Shown piece by piece: positions 42,724 through 51,098 of a stretch of 64,000 nt of DNA. Source of the stretch: Streptomyces sp. YPW6 (GTDB lineage: Bacteria > Actinomycetota > Actinomycetes > Streptomycetales > Streptomycetaceae); NCBI RefSeq assembly GCF_018866325.1, contig NZ_CP076457.1, forward strand, positions 2,081,001 to 2,145,000, given 5' to 3'. The translations under genes were made by a program, and so were the position numbers. Position 1 is the first letter of the stretch, and every line of letters starts with the position of its first letter. The notes beneath the pieces were generated by a model. It searched no databases. It saw nothing but the letters and a program-made list of their open reading frames with translations, and was not told the DNA's origin.

Positions 42724-43692
42724 ATGACTGACAAGCTCGACAAGACACCCGCCGCCCCACCGGCCGGCCAGGTGTCCGTCTCCGGCGCCGCCACCACGGC
42801 CCCGGAGAACATCAAGGCCATTCCCGTCCGCCATGTCGGCCGCTGGATCAGCGGCGTCGTGGTCGTCGGCCTCCTGGCCGCCCTGGTGTACGCCTTCTCG
42901 CAGGGCAACATCCAGTGGCAGGCCGTCGGCGACAAGCTGTTCGACAGCAACGTCGTCGCCGGCGCGGGCCGCACCCTGCTGATCAGCGTCCTGTCCATGG
43001 CGCTCGGCGTGGCCCTCGGTGTGCTGCTCGCCGTGATGCGGCTGTCGAAGAACCCGGTCACCAGCGGGGTGGCCTGGCTGTACATCTGGTTCTTCCGCGG
43101 TACCCCGGTCTACGTACAGCTGCTGCTCTGGTTCAACCTGGCGCTGATCTTCCCGGTCCTGAACATCCCGTTCATCTACAAGGACGAGATGACGGACGTC
43201 ATGACCCCGTTCATGTGCGCCCTGCTGGGGCTCGCCCTGAACGAGGCCGCCTACATGGCGGAGATCTGCCGCGCGGGCATCCAGTCCGTCGACGAGGGCC
43301 AGACCGAGGCGTCGCACGCGCTGGGCATGACCCAGGCGAAGACGATGCGCCGCGTGGTCCTCCCCCAGGCGCTGCGGGTGATCATCCCGCCGACCGGCAA
43401 CGAGTTCATCAACATGCTGAAGACCTCGTCGCTCGTCTACGCGGTCACGTACAACGAACTGCTCCGCTCCACCTCGCAGATCGGCTCCACGTCGTACGCC
43501 GTGATGGAGATGCTGTTCGTCGCGTCCATCTGGTACATCGTGATGACCAGCGTGTTCAGCGTCGGCCAGTACTACCTGGAGCGCCGCTACGCCCGCGGCT
43601 CGCTGCGCTCGCTGCCGCTCACCCCGTGGCAGCGCGTCAAGGTCAACCTCGCCGCGTTCAGCAACCGGCCCTCCGGAGGCGTCTCCTCATGA
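42724..43692 (+). CDS. Polar amino-acid ABC transporter permease
   Basis: A 322-residue permease from ATG 42724. It has a cytoplasmic N-terminus of about 45 residues, one helix ([17 protein letters not shown]) and then the conserved HAAT permease core. [40 protein letters not shown] and the EAA-loop [22 protein letters not shown] are clear. A single permease type suggests a homodimer. The start is 28 nt after the binding-protein gene, and the end overlaps the ATPase start by 4 nt. Confidence 0.93.
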   Translation: MTDKLDKTPAAPPAGQVSVSGAATTAPENIKAIPVRHVGRWISGVVVVGLLAALVYAFSQGNIQWQAVGDKLFDSNVVAGAGRTLLISVLSMALGVALGVLLAVMRLSKNPVTSGVAWLYIWFFRGTPVYVQLLLWFNLALIFPVLNIPFIYKDEMTDVMTPFMCALLGLALNEAAYMAEICRAGIQSVDEGQTEASHALGMTQAKTMRRVVLPQALRVIIPPTGNEFINMLKTSSLVYAVTYNELLRSTSQIGSTSYAVMEMLFVASIWYIVMTSVFSVGQYYLERRYARGSLRSLPLTPWQRVKVNLAAFSNRPSGGVSS

Positions 43693-44453
43693 CCACTCCC
43701 ATGGTGAAGGCCGAGGGCGTCCACAAGTCCTTCGGCGCAGCCCACATCCTCAAGGGCATCGACCTGGAGGTCGCCCCGCGTGAGGTGTTCTGCCTGATCG
43801 GCCCGTCCGGCTCCGGCAAGTCGACCTTCCTTCGGTGCATCAACCACCTGGAGAAGATCAACGCCGGCCGGCTCTCGGTCGACGGCGAGCTGGTCGGCTA
43901 CCGGCAGAAGGGCGACAAGCTCTACGAGCTGAAGGACAGCGAGGTCGCCCTCCAGCGCCGGGACATCGGCATGGTCTTCCAGCGCTTCAACCTGTTCCCG
44001 CACATGACGGCGCTGGAGAACGTCATGGAGGCGCCGATCCAGGTCAAGAGCGAGGCCAAGGCCGTGGCCCGGGCCCGTGCCGAGAAGCTGCTGGACCGGG
44101 TGGGCCTCGGCGACAAGGCGAAGAACTACCCCTCGCAGCTCTCCGGCGGCCAGCAGCAGCGGGTGGCCATCGCCCGCGCGCTGGCGATGGAGCCGAAGCT
44201 GATGCTCTTCGACGAGCCGACGTCCGCGCTCGACCCGGAGCTGGTCGGCGACGTCCTGGACGTCATGCGGGGCCTCGCCGAGGACGGCATGACGATGATC
44301 GTCGTCACCCACGAGATGGGCTTCGCCCGCGAGGTGGGCGACGCGCTGGTCTTCATGGACGACGGTGTCGTGGTCGAGTCGGGCCATCCGCGCGAGGTGC
44401 TGACCAACCCGCAGCACGACCGGACGAAGTCGTTCCTGTCGAAGGTGCTGTAG
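43689..44453 (+). CDS. Polar amino-acid ABC transporter ATP-binding protein
   Basis: A 254-residue GlnQ/GluA-type ATPase from ATG 43689. It has Walker [12 protein letters not shown]-loop [14 protein letters not shown], signature [15 protein letters not shown], Walker [14 protein letters not shown] and switch [14 protein letters not shown]. The Q-loop reads VFQRFNLFP, with Arg where many homologues have Gln-Phe-Phe/His variants. A perfect 19-bp terminator stem follows directly. Completes an uptake system that would feed nitrogen metabolism. Confidence 0.94.
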   Translation: MTTPMVKAEGVHKSFGAAHILKGIDLEVAPREVFCLIGPSGSGKSTFLRCINHLEKINAGRLSVDGELVGYRQKGDKLYELKDSEVALQRRDIGMVFQRFNLFPHMTALENVMEAPIQVKSEAKAVARARAEKLLDRVGLGDKAKNYPSQLSGGQQQRVAIARALAMEPKLMLFDEPTSALDPELVGDVLDVMRGLAEDGMTMIVVTHEMGFAREVGDALVFMDDGVVVESGHPREVLTNPQHDRTKSFLSKVL

Positions 44454-44467
44454 CGGCGCGCCGAGGT

Positions 44468-44509
44468 GGGAGAGGGCGGTACGGACACGGGTCCGTACCG
44501 CCCTCTCCC
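44468..44509. terminator. Strong bidirectional terminator
   Basis: GGGAGAGGGCGGTACGGAC (44468-44486) pairs perfectly over 19 bp with 44491-44509 around an ACGG loop, followed by TTT. It serves the transporter operon and the converging methyltransferase gene. Confidence 0.9.
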
Positions 44510-44518
44510 TTTCCGGGC

Positions 44519-45280
44519 CTACTTGACCGCGAGGACGAGGCTGTCCGAGGGCGACGCCCAGACCGCGCGGGCCTCACCGAAGCCGGCGGCCAGCAGCGTA
44601 CGGGCGTGCCAGTCGGCGGAGGGCATGTCGCCGTCTGCGTGCTCGCCGTAGATCGCGAACCGCTCGGCGGTGGGCCCGGCGAGGACCGGATCCTTGGCCG
44701 CGACGGCCCACCACTCGGCCCAGTCGAGCGCCCCGGCGGCCTTCGCCCGGTCCATGGCGGCGTGCCGGTGGGCGCGCTCGGCGGCGTTGATCCGCGGGGT
44801 GGCCGGGTCGATGGTGCGGTCGGCGTTCATGAAGACCCCGCCGTCCCGGACGAGCCCGCCCAGCTGCCCGTACAGGACGGCCAGGGGTTCGCTGTGCAGC
44901 CAGTGCAGGGCGGTGGCGGTGAGGACCGCGTCGTACGAGGTGTGGGGCAGCCGGGTGGTCCAGTCCGGGTCCTTGAGGTCGGCGGTGACGAAGGTGACCC
45001 GGTCGTCGTCGTCGAAGGTGCCGCGGGCGATGGTCAGGAGCGCGGGGTCGAGGTCGACGCCGGTACTCGTGGCGTTCGGGAACCGCTTGAGGAGCCGGTC
45101 CGTAATACTTCCCGTACCGCACGCGAGGTCGAGGACCCTCGGTTCCGGCCCGACGACCGCCTCGACCATGTCCAGCATCACCCGGAACCGCTCCTCGCGG
45201 TCGGGCATGTACCACTCCTGCTGCCGGTCCCAGCTCTGCTGCCAGGACTGCCAGTCGGTGCCCGTAGCCGTCTCCGTCAC
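44519..45280 (-). CDS. SAM-dependent class I methyltransferase
   Basis: A 253-residue protein. GTG 45280 (VTETATGTDWQSWQQ) is preferred because GGGGAGG lies 5 nt upstream; an ATG at 45322 is in frame but falls in the divergent operator. Motif I is VLDLACGTGSITDRLL, motif II STGVDLDPALL, and post-I VTFVTADLKDPDW, typical of Rossmann-fold methyltransferases of the UbiE/Trm family. The substrate is unknown. It is divergent from a CGNR zinc-finger regulator with a shared inverted repeat, so the regulator may control this gene. Confidence 0.87.
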   Translation of the reverse strand: MTETATGTDWQSWQQSWDRQQEWYMPDREERFRVMLDMVEAVVGPEPRVLDLACGTGSITDRLLKRFPNATSTGVDLDPALLTIARGTFDDDDRVTFVTADLKDPDWTTRLPHTSYDAVLTATALHWLHSEPLAVLYGQLGGLVRDGGVFMNADRTIDPATPRINAAERAHRHAAMDRAKAAGALDWAEWWAVAAKDPVLAGPTAERFAIYGEHADGDMPSADWHARTLLAAGFGEARAVWASPSDSLVLAVK

Positions 45281-45303
45281 GCCAACCTCCCCATCAAGCC
45301 CGC

Positions 45304-45336
45304 TGTAATGCTCATTATGCATACCCGACCATTACA
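45304..45336. promoter_or_regulatory. Inverted repeat in the methyltransferase/CGNR divergent promoter
   Basis: TGTAATG (45304-45310) and CATTACA (45330-45336) are a perfect inverted repeat with a 19-bp spacer, in an A/T-rich patch between divergent starts. It may be an operator. Confidence 0.5.
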
Positions 45337-45381
45337 CTGGTCGACACCACAGACTCTAGACCGACGCCGTAAGGACTACAA

Positions 45382-46002
45382 GTGGAACTGGCCTCTTACT
45401 CGGACTACGCCGTGCGCCTGGTCAACACCGAGGAGCCGGCCCGCAACACGGACACGCTCACTTCCGTCGAGGCGGTCCGGGAGCTGTTCGGCGTCAGCCG
45501 GCAGGCGGCGCGACGGGCGACGGAGGCGGACGTGACCCGGTTCCGGTCCGTACGGGCCCGGCTGCGCGCGGTGTTCGAAGCGGCCGACGCCGGCGACGAG
45601 ACGCTCGCGGTCGACCTGCTGAACTCGCTGCTGCTGGAGTTCCCGGTGAGCCCGCAGATCTCGGGGCACGACGTCCGGGACGAGGACAGCAGACCCGACT
45701 GGCACCTGCACCTGGCCGACCACCCGTCGAACGCGACCGCGGGCTACGCGGCCATCGCGGCGATGGGCCTGGCCTTCCACCTCACGGGGCACGGCGTGGA
45801 CCGCCTCGGCCTGTGCGAAGCGGCCCCCTGCCGCAACGCGTACCTGGACACCTCGACCAACCGGTCCCGGCGCTACTGCTCGGACCGGTGCGCGACACGC
45901 GCGAACGTGGCCGCCTACCGGGCCCGCAAGCGCGAGGAGGCCGAACGCACCGGCCGCAGCGCGGAGACCGCCCAGCCCAGCACCGCCGTCACCGACCGCT
46001 GA
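45382..46002 (+). CDS. CGNR zinc finger domain regulator
   Basis: A 206-residue protein from GTG 45382, with AAGGA upstream. The N-terminal ABATE-like region carries ELASYSDYAVRLVNT. The C-terminal CGNR zinc finger has Cys ligands in CEAAPCRNAYLDTSTNRSRR and YCSDRCATRANVAAYR. Such proteins are predicted DNA-binding regulators. The last 88 bp overlap the end of sodX on the opposite strand. It is divergent from a methyltransferase gene and the shared inverted repeat is a plausible target. Confidence 0.9.
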   Translation: MELASYSDYAVRLVNTEEPARNTDTLTSVEAVRELFGVSRQAARRATEADVTRFRSVRARLRAVFEAADAGDETLAVDLLNSLLLEFPVSPQISGHDVRDEDSRPDWHLHLADHPSNATAGYAAIAAMGLAFHLTGHGVDRLGLCEAAPCRNAYLDTSTNRSRRYCSDRCATRANVAAYRARKREEAERTGRSAETAQPSTAVTDR

Positions 46003-46352
46003 CCCTTCGCCAGGGGACGGTAACGGGCCCGCACCCGGGCGAGCACGAGTTCCCCGGGCACGACCCCGTAGTCCGTGCTGTCCCCACCCGCGAAGGTGTT
46101 GTCGCCCCGGACCCACCAGCCGCCGGGCCGCCGCTCGACGGCCCGCTTCACCACCAGCAGGTCCTGCTGGAAGGGGTGCCGCAGAATGACCACGTCACCG
46201 GGGCGCACGGGCACGCCGTACTGCACCAGCAGCAGATCGCCGTGGTAGAGCGTGGGCACCATCGAAGGGCCCGTCACCTCCACCACCCGCAACGGACGCC
46301 GTGTCACCCGCCCACCCCCGGACACCTGTCGCCGCTCCGGCATCTGCGCCAC
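45915..46352 (-). CDS. sodX: Nickel-type superoxide dismutase maturation protease
   Basis: A 145-residue S26-family signal-peptidase-like protein. GTG 46352 is favoured over ATG 46343 because GGAGGAG lies about 6 nt upstream. The catalytic Ser is in VTGPSMVPTLYHGD and the Lys in LLVVKRAVERR. SodX removes the short N-terminal propeptide of SodN so that His1 and Cys2 can bind nickel. It is divergent from sodN, as in other streptomycetes. The 3' end overlaps the CGNR gene by 88 bp, and the C-terminal 30 residues are basic. Confidence 0.93.
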   Translation of the reverse strand: MAQMPERRQVSGGGRVTRRPLRVVEVTGPSMVPTLYHGDLLLVQYGVPVRPGDVVILRHPFQQDLLVVKRAVERRPGGWWVRGDNTFAGGDSTDYGVVPGELVLARVRARYRPLAKGQRSVTAVLGWAVSALRPVRSASSRLRAR

Positions 46353-46534
46353 CGCCCGCTCCTCCTCCGTACACCGTCCCACAGGACACCGCCTCGCGGC
46401 CCGCTCCGTACATTCGGCCGACGGCCCGATTCTCACACCGGACTTTTGACCTAAGCCCCAGGGGCAGCCACGGAAAGCGGCGCTCCACGGAGTAATGTCC
46501 CACCTGAGAAGACGATCACGAGGAGGACAGCTCC

Positions 46535-46930
46535 ATGCTTTCCCGCCTGTTTGCCCCCAAGGTGAAGGTCAGCGCCCACTGCGACCTGCCCTGCGGCGTG
46601 TACGACCCGGCCCAGGCCCGCATCGAGGCCGAGTCGGTCAAGGCCGTCCAGGAGAAGTACCAGGCCAACGAGGACGCGGACTTCCGCACCCGCGCGGTCC
46701 TGATCAAGGAGCAGCGCGCCGAGCTCGCGAAGCACCACGTCTCGGTGCTCTGGAGCGACTACTTCAAGCCCCCGCACTTCGAGAAGTACCCGGAGCTGCA
46801 CCAGCTGATCAACGACACCCTGAAGGCGCTCTCCGCGGCCAAGGGCTCGAACGACCCGAAGACGGGCCAGAAGGCGCTGGACCTGATCGCCGAGGTCGAC
46901 CGGATCTTCTGGGAGACCAAGAAGGCTTGA
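46535..46930 (+). CDS. sodN: Nickel-containing superoxide dismutase
   Basis: A 131-residue precursor from ATG 46535, with GGAGGAC upstream. A 14-residue propeptide (MLSRLFAPKVKVSA) precedes the nickel hook HCDLPCGVY: His1, Cys2 and Cys6 of the mature enzyme are all present. The rest is the four-helix bundle (YQANEDADFRTRAVLIKEQR, VLWSDYFKPPHFEKYPEL), full length for the family. It converts superoxide to H2O2 and O2 as a cytoplasmic hexamer. In S. coelicolor sodN is induced by nickel while the iron enzyme gene sodF is repressed. The protease gene sodX is divergent. Confidence 0.97.
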   Translation: MLSRLFAPKVKVSAHCDLPCGVYDPAQARIEAESVKAVQEKYQANEDADFRTRAVLIKEQRAELAKHHVSVLWSDYFKPPHFEKYPELHQLINDTLKALSAAKGSNDPKTGQKALDLIAEVDRIFWETKKA

Positions 46931-47020
46931 TCTCTGGTTAGGCCTTCTGACCTGCGGTTTCGCTGGTCATGTCGCCTACCGGTCCGCACCCGGTCCGCAG
47001 GCCGCCGAGAACGGCGTCCA
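46931..47020 (+). other. sodN 3' UTR, candidate s-SodF-type regulatory RNA
   Basis: In S. coelicolor an RNA from the sodN 3' UTR (s-SodF) base-pairs with sodF mRNA. Here the sequence after the sodN stop contains GGCCTTCTGACC, whose CCUUCU could pair with a ribosome site. It also holds a hairpin TGACC-T-GCG/CGC-T-GGTCA (46948-46969). No sodF lies in the window, so the pairing cannot be tested here. Confidence 0.3.
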
Positions 47021-47169
47021 TGGCGGGCCGGGTGCGGTGCTTCCTGGCCCTGTTCACGGGCCAACCGCCTGCACGGGGTCGGGCGAGGTGTCGTGGCCGA
47101 GGTCCTCGATGATCGTGCGCAGCCACGGGCTTTGCACGGCCGGTGCGACTCCCGGCCCGGGGACGAAGG

Positions 47170-48213
47170 TCAGACTTCAGCCTTGCCCAGGTGCAGGCCG
47201 AGAGCGATGTGCGGCTCCAGTGCGCGCAGGAAGTCAGGAGCGTCGAAGATCTCGCCGGCGGGGACGACGCCGAGCGCCCTGGTCCGACCGGTGAGGACGC
47301 GGTCCAGGGCCTCGGCGACCAGGGGCGCGGTGACGGCGTAGATGTCCTGGCCGCTCGCGGTGGCCCGGCGCTCGGTGCCGCCGGAACGGACGACGGCGTC
47401 GACGAGGAAGGTCTGCTCCGAGCGGCCGCTGTCGTCTGCGGCGGCGGGGGCCGGCGTGTCGGGTGAGACGACGTCGCGGGCGGCCTCGGCGCTCATGTAC
47501 GTGGTCACATCGGGGATCACGAGGTGCTGGGGGACTGTGACGACGTCCGCCATCGTGAACTCCCCGATCACCGGACGACGACCCAACGGTTCCGGGAACG
47601 TCCATTCCAGGGAAGGGGCTGCGTCGGTGCGACGCTCCCACCTTCCGCCCCGGTAACGGAGGCGGTGGTCTCCGCGCCGCTCGCGGGAGACCGCGCCCGA
47701 GAGCCGGGTTCCGGCGGTGGGGTGCCAACTGCTGAGTGCGTAGGCGATGTGGGCCTCGTCGGCCTCGGCCCAGTCGCCCATCGCCGCCGTGACCAGCAGA
47801 TCGCCGAGGCCGCCGAAGAAGGCCATGGCGGGGACGATCAGCGCGCCCTCCTCCAGGGCCCGCTCGCGGTACTGGCCGAAGGTGTCGAGGTTGGCCTCCA
47901 GCTCGGCGGCCACATCCAGGTAGGGGATCCTCGCCCGGAGCGCAGCCTCGATCACGGGGCCGGTGGTCGAGGCGAAGGGGCCGGCGCAGTTGATGACCGC
48001 CACCACGCCCGCCAGGGCCCGGTCCAGCGAGGCCGGATCATCGACCGACGCCACCCGGGCCGTCCAGCCGTGTTCGCGGGCCAGCTTCTCCAGGGCCTGC
48101 GCGTCGCGCCCGGACGGCACCGGCACGTAGCCGCGTGCGGCCAGCTCCGCCACCACGAACCGGCCCGTGTGACCGTACGCTCCGAACACCGCTACCGACT
48201 GACCCGACCCCAT
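47170..48213 (-). CDS. Saccharopine dehydrogenase-like NAD(P)-binding enzyme
   Basis: A 347-residue protein. ATG 48213 (MGSGQSVAVFGAYGHTG) is chosen because GGGGGAG lies 4 nt upstream. The Rossmann motif VAVFGAYGHTGRFVVAEL (G-x-x-G-x-x-G) and later VAVINCAGPFASTTGPVIEA and YLDVAAELEANL identify the saccharopine-dehydrogenase/trans-acting enoyl reductase family. The role is unknown: such proteins act in lipid or secondary metabolism. It is divergent from a GlxA-type regulator 136 bp away, which probably controls it. Confidence 0.87.
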   Translation of the reverse strand: MGSGQSVAVFGAYGHTGRFVVAELAARGYVPVPSGRDAQALEKLAREHGWTARVASVDDPASLDRALAGVVAVINCAGPFASTTGPVIEAALRARIPYLDVAAELEANLDTFGQYRERALEEGALIVPAMAFFGGLGDLLVTAAMGDWAEADEAHIAYALSSWHPTAGTRLSGAVSRERRGDHRLRYRGGRWERRTDAAPSLEWTFPEPLGRRPVIGEFTMADVVTVPQHLVIPDVTTYMSAEAARDVVSPDTPAPAAADDSGRSEQTFLVDAVVRSGGTERRATASGQDIYAVTAPLVAEALDRVLTGRTRALGVVPAGEIFDAPDFLRALEPHIALGLHLGKAEV

Positions 48214-48336
48214 GGGACTCCCCCTCGCTGTCGACCTGCTCCGATATCCACCGCGGTGGTGGGCCGCCGCGGCCTGACACCACTCATCCTGATCGCGGTG
48301 CACCTCGCACGCGAGCGTCGGAAACGACAGACCCCG

Positions 48337-48342
48337 TACAGT
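48337..48342 (+). promoter_or_regulatory. Candidate -10 box, leaderless start of the GlxA-type regulator
   Basis: TACAGT lies 7 nt before ATG 48350 and there is no Shine-Dalgarno sequence. Confidence 0.55.
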
Positions 48343-48349
48343 TTCCGAC

Positions 48350-49285
48350 ATGCCCTCCGTCGCCCTGGCCGTCGCCGACGGCGTCCTGCACTACGAACTG
48401 TCCGTGGCCCTTGAGGTGTTCGGGGCAGACCTGGCCCACATCGTGGACCCCTGGTACGACTTCACCCTCTGCGGGAGCGGCCCGGTGCGGGTCGACCGCT
48501 TCCGCCTGGAACCCGACCACGGGCTCGACCACCTCGCGCGCGCCGACACGGTGATCGTCCCCGGCTGGGCCGACACCGACCGCGAACCGACCGCCGAGCT
48601 GGTCGACGCTGTGCGTGCGGCCCACACGGCGGGGGCGCGGGTGGCGTCCCTGTGTACGGGCGCCTTCGTCCTGGGGGCGGCGGGACTGCTGGACGGGAGG
48701 CGCGCCACCACCCACTGGGGCCACACCCGGGAGCTGGCCCGGCGCCACCCGGCAGCCACCGTCGACCCGGACGTCCTGTACGTGGACAACGGCGACGTGC
48801 TCACGTCCGCGGGCAAGGCCGCCGCCATGGATCTCTGCCTGCACCTGGTCCGACTCGACTACGGCTCGGCGATCGCCAACAGGATCGCCCGGCGGTTGGT
48901 CGTCCCGCCGCACCGCGACGGCGGTCAGGCCCAGTTCATCACCACTCCCGTCCCCGCGCCGGGCGGCCATCCGCTGAGCGAGCTCTGCCCGTGGGTGCTG
49001 GAGCGGCTGGACCAGCCGCTCACCGTGGAGGATCTGGCCCGCCGGGCCGGGATGAGCTCGCGCCACCTCACCCGCCATTTCAAGCACCTGACCGGCACCA
49101 CTCCCCTGCAGTGGCTGCACGCCCAACGCATCCGTCACGCCCAGGAGTTGCTGGAGACCACCGACGCCGGAGTGGACACCGTCGCCGCGGCCGCCGGCAT
49201 GGGCACGGCCACCACCCTGCGCCGCCACTTCCAGCGCAGCGTCGGCGTCCCGCCGGACACCTACCGCCGCACCTTCCGCCCCTGA
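48350..49285 (+). CDS. GlxA-type AraC family transcriptional regulator
   Basis: A 311-residue protein. The N-terminal DJ-1/PfpI-like domain (about 1-190) contains VASLCTGAFVLGAAGLLDGR, with the nucleophile-elbow Cys as in GATase1-like AraC regulators. Two C-terminal AraC helix-turn-helix motifs follow (LTVEDLARRAGMSSRHLTRH and VDTVAAAAGMGTATTLRRHF). It is probably a ligand-responsive activator. It is divergent from the saccharopine-dehydrogenase-like gene, the most likely target. Confidence 0.92.
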   Translation: MPSVALAVADGVLHYELSVALEVFGADLAHIVDPWYDFTLCGSGPVRVDRFRLEPDHGLDHLARADTVIVPGWADTDREPTAELVDAVRAAHTAGARVASLCTGAFVLGAAGLLDGRRATTHWGHTRELARRHPAATVDPDVLYVDNGDVLTSAGKAAAMDLCLHLVRLDYGSAIANRIARRLVVPPHRDGGQAQFITTPVPAPGGHPLSELCPWVLERLDQPLTVEDLARRAGMSSRHLTRHFKHLTGTTPLQWLHAQRIRHAQELLETTDAGVDTVAAAAGMGTATTLRRHFQRSVGVPPDTYRRTFRP

Positions 49286-49372
49286 GGCACCCACCGGATC
49301 CGCCAGGTCCGCCCGTTCCACTCGCCCTCACCCTGCCTGCGGCCCGGGGGCCGACGAGGGACTACGCCGCAA

Positions 49373-49391
49373 GCGAGACGATACGTCTCGC
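49373..49391. promoter_or_regulatory. Perfect TetR-type palindrome with no adjacent regulator gene
   Basis: GCGAGACG-ATA-CGTCTCGC, two 8-bp arms around a 3-bp spacer. It lies 31 bp upstream of the decayed hydrolase start. This resembles operators of TetR repressors divergent from alpha/beta hydrolases, but no TetR gene is next to it. Confidence 0.6.
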
Positions 49392-49421
49392 CTAATCGTC
49401 ACCGGAACGGTGAGGTCCACC

Positions 49422-49894
49422 ATGGAACGCTTCGTCGATGCCGGCCCCACGTGCGCCTCTGGGCCGAGAAGCGCGGCGCTCCGGACGCGCCCGCCCAGCT
49501 CCTGGTCATGGACGCGTCCGGGCTCGGCCGGCCCGACGAGCTGGTCGAGCTGCTGGCCGCAGGGCACCAGGTGATCCGCTACGACCATCAGGACACCGGC
49601 CGCTCCACCGCCTCCTTCGACGAACATCTCTATCCGCTCGCCGCGTTGGCCGAGGACGCCGTCGCCGTGCTGGACGCGTTCGGTGTGGAGCGCACGCATG
49701 TGGTGGGGATGTCGATGGGCGGAATGCTCACGCAGTTGCTCATCGCCGACCATCCCGGCCGGCTGCTCAGCGCCACCGTCATCGGGACGAACGCGCTCAG
49801 CTCCACGCCGTAGGTCGCGCCGGACGGCCGCCGCCTCTCACCCCAGGAGCTGCCCGGCGTCTCCCCGGAGCTGACGGCGCACCGCTCCCCCCGT
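49422..49894 (+). pseudogene. Decayed alpha/beta hydrolase
   Basis: ATG 49422 with GGTGAGG opens MERFVDAG, then the frame must shift by one base near 49440 to continue as VRLWAEKRGAPDAPAQLLV. That frame carries the strand-loop HQVIRYDHQDTGRSTASFDE and the nucleophile elbow VGMSMGGMLTQ, but ends at TAG 49811-49813 after NALSSTP. Beyond the stop the same frame still reads VAPDGRRLSPQELPGVSPEL, which fits the family. Similarity then fades and the catalytic Asp/His region is absent. An intact enzyme would be about 280 residues. At least three lesions make this a true pseudogene rather than a base-call error. Confidence 0.8.
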
Positions 49895-50132
49895 TTCTGC
49901 GAAGGGGAGTTGACGCCGTGCCGGCTCCGCCGGGCCAAGGAGCTCGGTGCGGACGCCGTGGCGCGTCCGCCGCGCCAGGGAGCCCCGCGGAGACGCCGTG
50001 CCGCACCGCCCTCGTCATACCTGAGAGCCACCCCGCAGGTGCACTCCTCAGCGGGACGCCGGCTACCGTCCACCGCCCATAACTTCTGTACCGGAAGCAC
50101 GCATCGCCCCTGGTACGGAAGGATCTGACCCC

Positions 50133-51098
50133 ATGGCGGACCGCCCGCGCAGACCCCGCCTGCGCCGCACCCTGCTCGCCGCCCTGATCACCTGCGCGGT
50201 GGCCGTGCCGGTGTCCGGAGCGGCCCGGCCCGAGACCGTGCCCGCCCCCGCGCCGGCCGTGCTCGGGCCGCTGCGCGACGCGAGCCCGGCCTCGCTGGAG
50301 GAGCGGTACGCGGTCAGCCGGAGCGACATCCGGGCGGCCGGACGGGCGGCGGAGGCGCACGGGGACCTGAAGCGGGCGGACTCGCTGCGGGCGATGGCCG
50401 GGCCGGGGCGTCGGTTCCTGTCCTTCGACGGGCGGGACGGCGGCCGGAGTGCGGAGGTCGTGGGCGACCTGTCCTCGGCCCGGCGGATCGCGGTCCTGGT
50501 GCCGGGAGCCGGTGTCGGCCTGGACGCGTACGGGCGGCTCAGGCGTGACGCGGCCGCCCTGCGCGAGGAGTTGGGCGAGGGCGGTGCCGTCGTCGTCTGG
50601 CTGGGCTACCGCTCGCCCTCGGCCGTCAGCCCGGCCGCCCTGACGACCGGGCGCGCCGACGAGGCCGCTCCGGGGCTGCGCTCTCTGGTGGACGAGGTGC
50701 GCGCGGTGCGCCCCGCCGCCCGGATCGGTCTGCTCTGCCATTCGTACGGGTCCGTGATCTGCGCCCGGTCCGCCCCCGGCACGGCGGCCGACGCCCTCGT
50801 CCTGTACGGCAGCCCCGGAGTCGGAGCGAGGAGCGTGGCCGGACTGCGCACCGGTGCGCGGGTGTGGGCGGGCCGGGGCGGTGACGACTGGGTCGCCCGG
50901 GTGCCCCATGTCCGGGTGCGGGTGCCGTTCGTCGCCACGGTGGGGTTCGGGACCGACCCGGTGGCGGAGGAGTTCGGGGCCGAGGTGTTCGACGCGGGCG
51001 ACGCCGGTCACAGCGACTATCTGCTGCCCGGTTCGCGTTCGCTGACGAACCTCGCCCGGATCGTGGCCGGTGCGGAACCGCTGGGGGGCTCCCGATGA
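50133..51098 (+). CDS. Secreted alpha/beta hydrolase (DUF1023-like)
   Basis: A 321-residue protein from ATG 50133, with GAAGGA upstream. A signal peptide (RRTLLAALITCAVAVPVSGA) is followed by a Gly/Ala-rich N-terminal region. The alpha/beta hydrolase core has IAVLVPGAGVGLDAYGRLRR, WLGYRSPSAVSPAAL (a DUF1023 hallmark) and the nucleophile elbow LLCHSYGSV with catalytic Ser. The late FDAGDAGHSDYL supplies the His. It is probably a secreted lipase/esterase. The stop overlaps the next start by 4 nt, so it is co-transcribed with the acyltransferase. Confidence 0.85.
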   Translation: MADRPRRPRLRRTLLAALITCAVAVPVSGAARPETVPAPAPAVLGPLRDASPASLEERYAVSRSDIRAAGRAAEAHGDLKRADSLRAMAGPGRRFLSFDGRDGGRSAEVVGDLSSARRIAVLVPGAGVGLDAYGRLRRDAAALREELGEGGAVVVWLGYRSPSAVSPAALTTGRADEAAPGLRSLVDEVRAVRPAARIGLLCHSYGSVICARSAPGTAADALVLYGSPGVGARSVAGLRTGARVWAGRGGDDWVARVPHVRVRVPFVATVGFGTDPVAEEFGAEVFDAGDAGHSDYLLPGSRSLTNLARIVAGAEPLGGSR

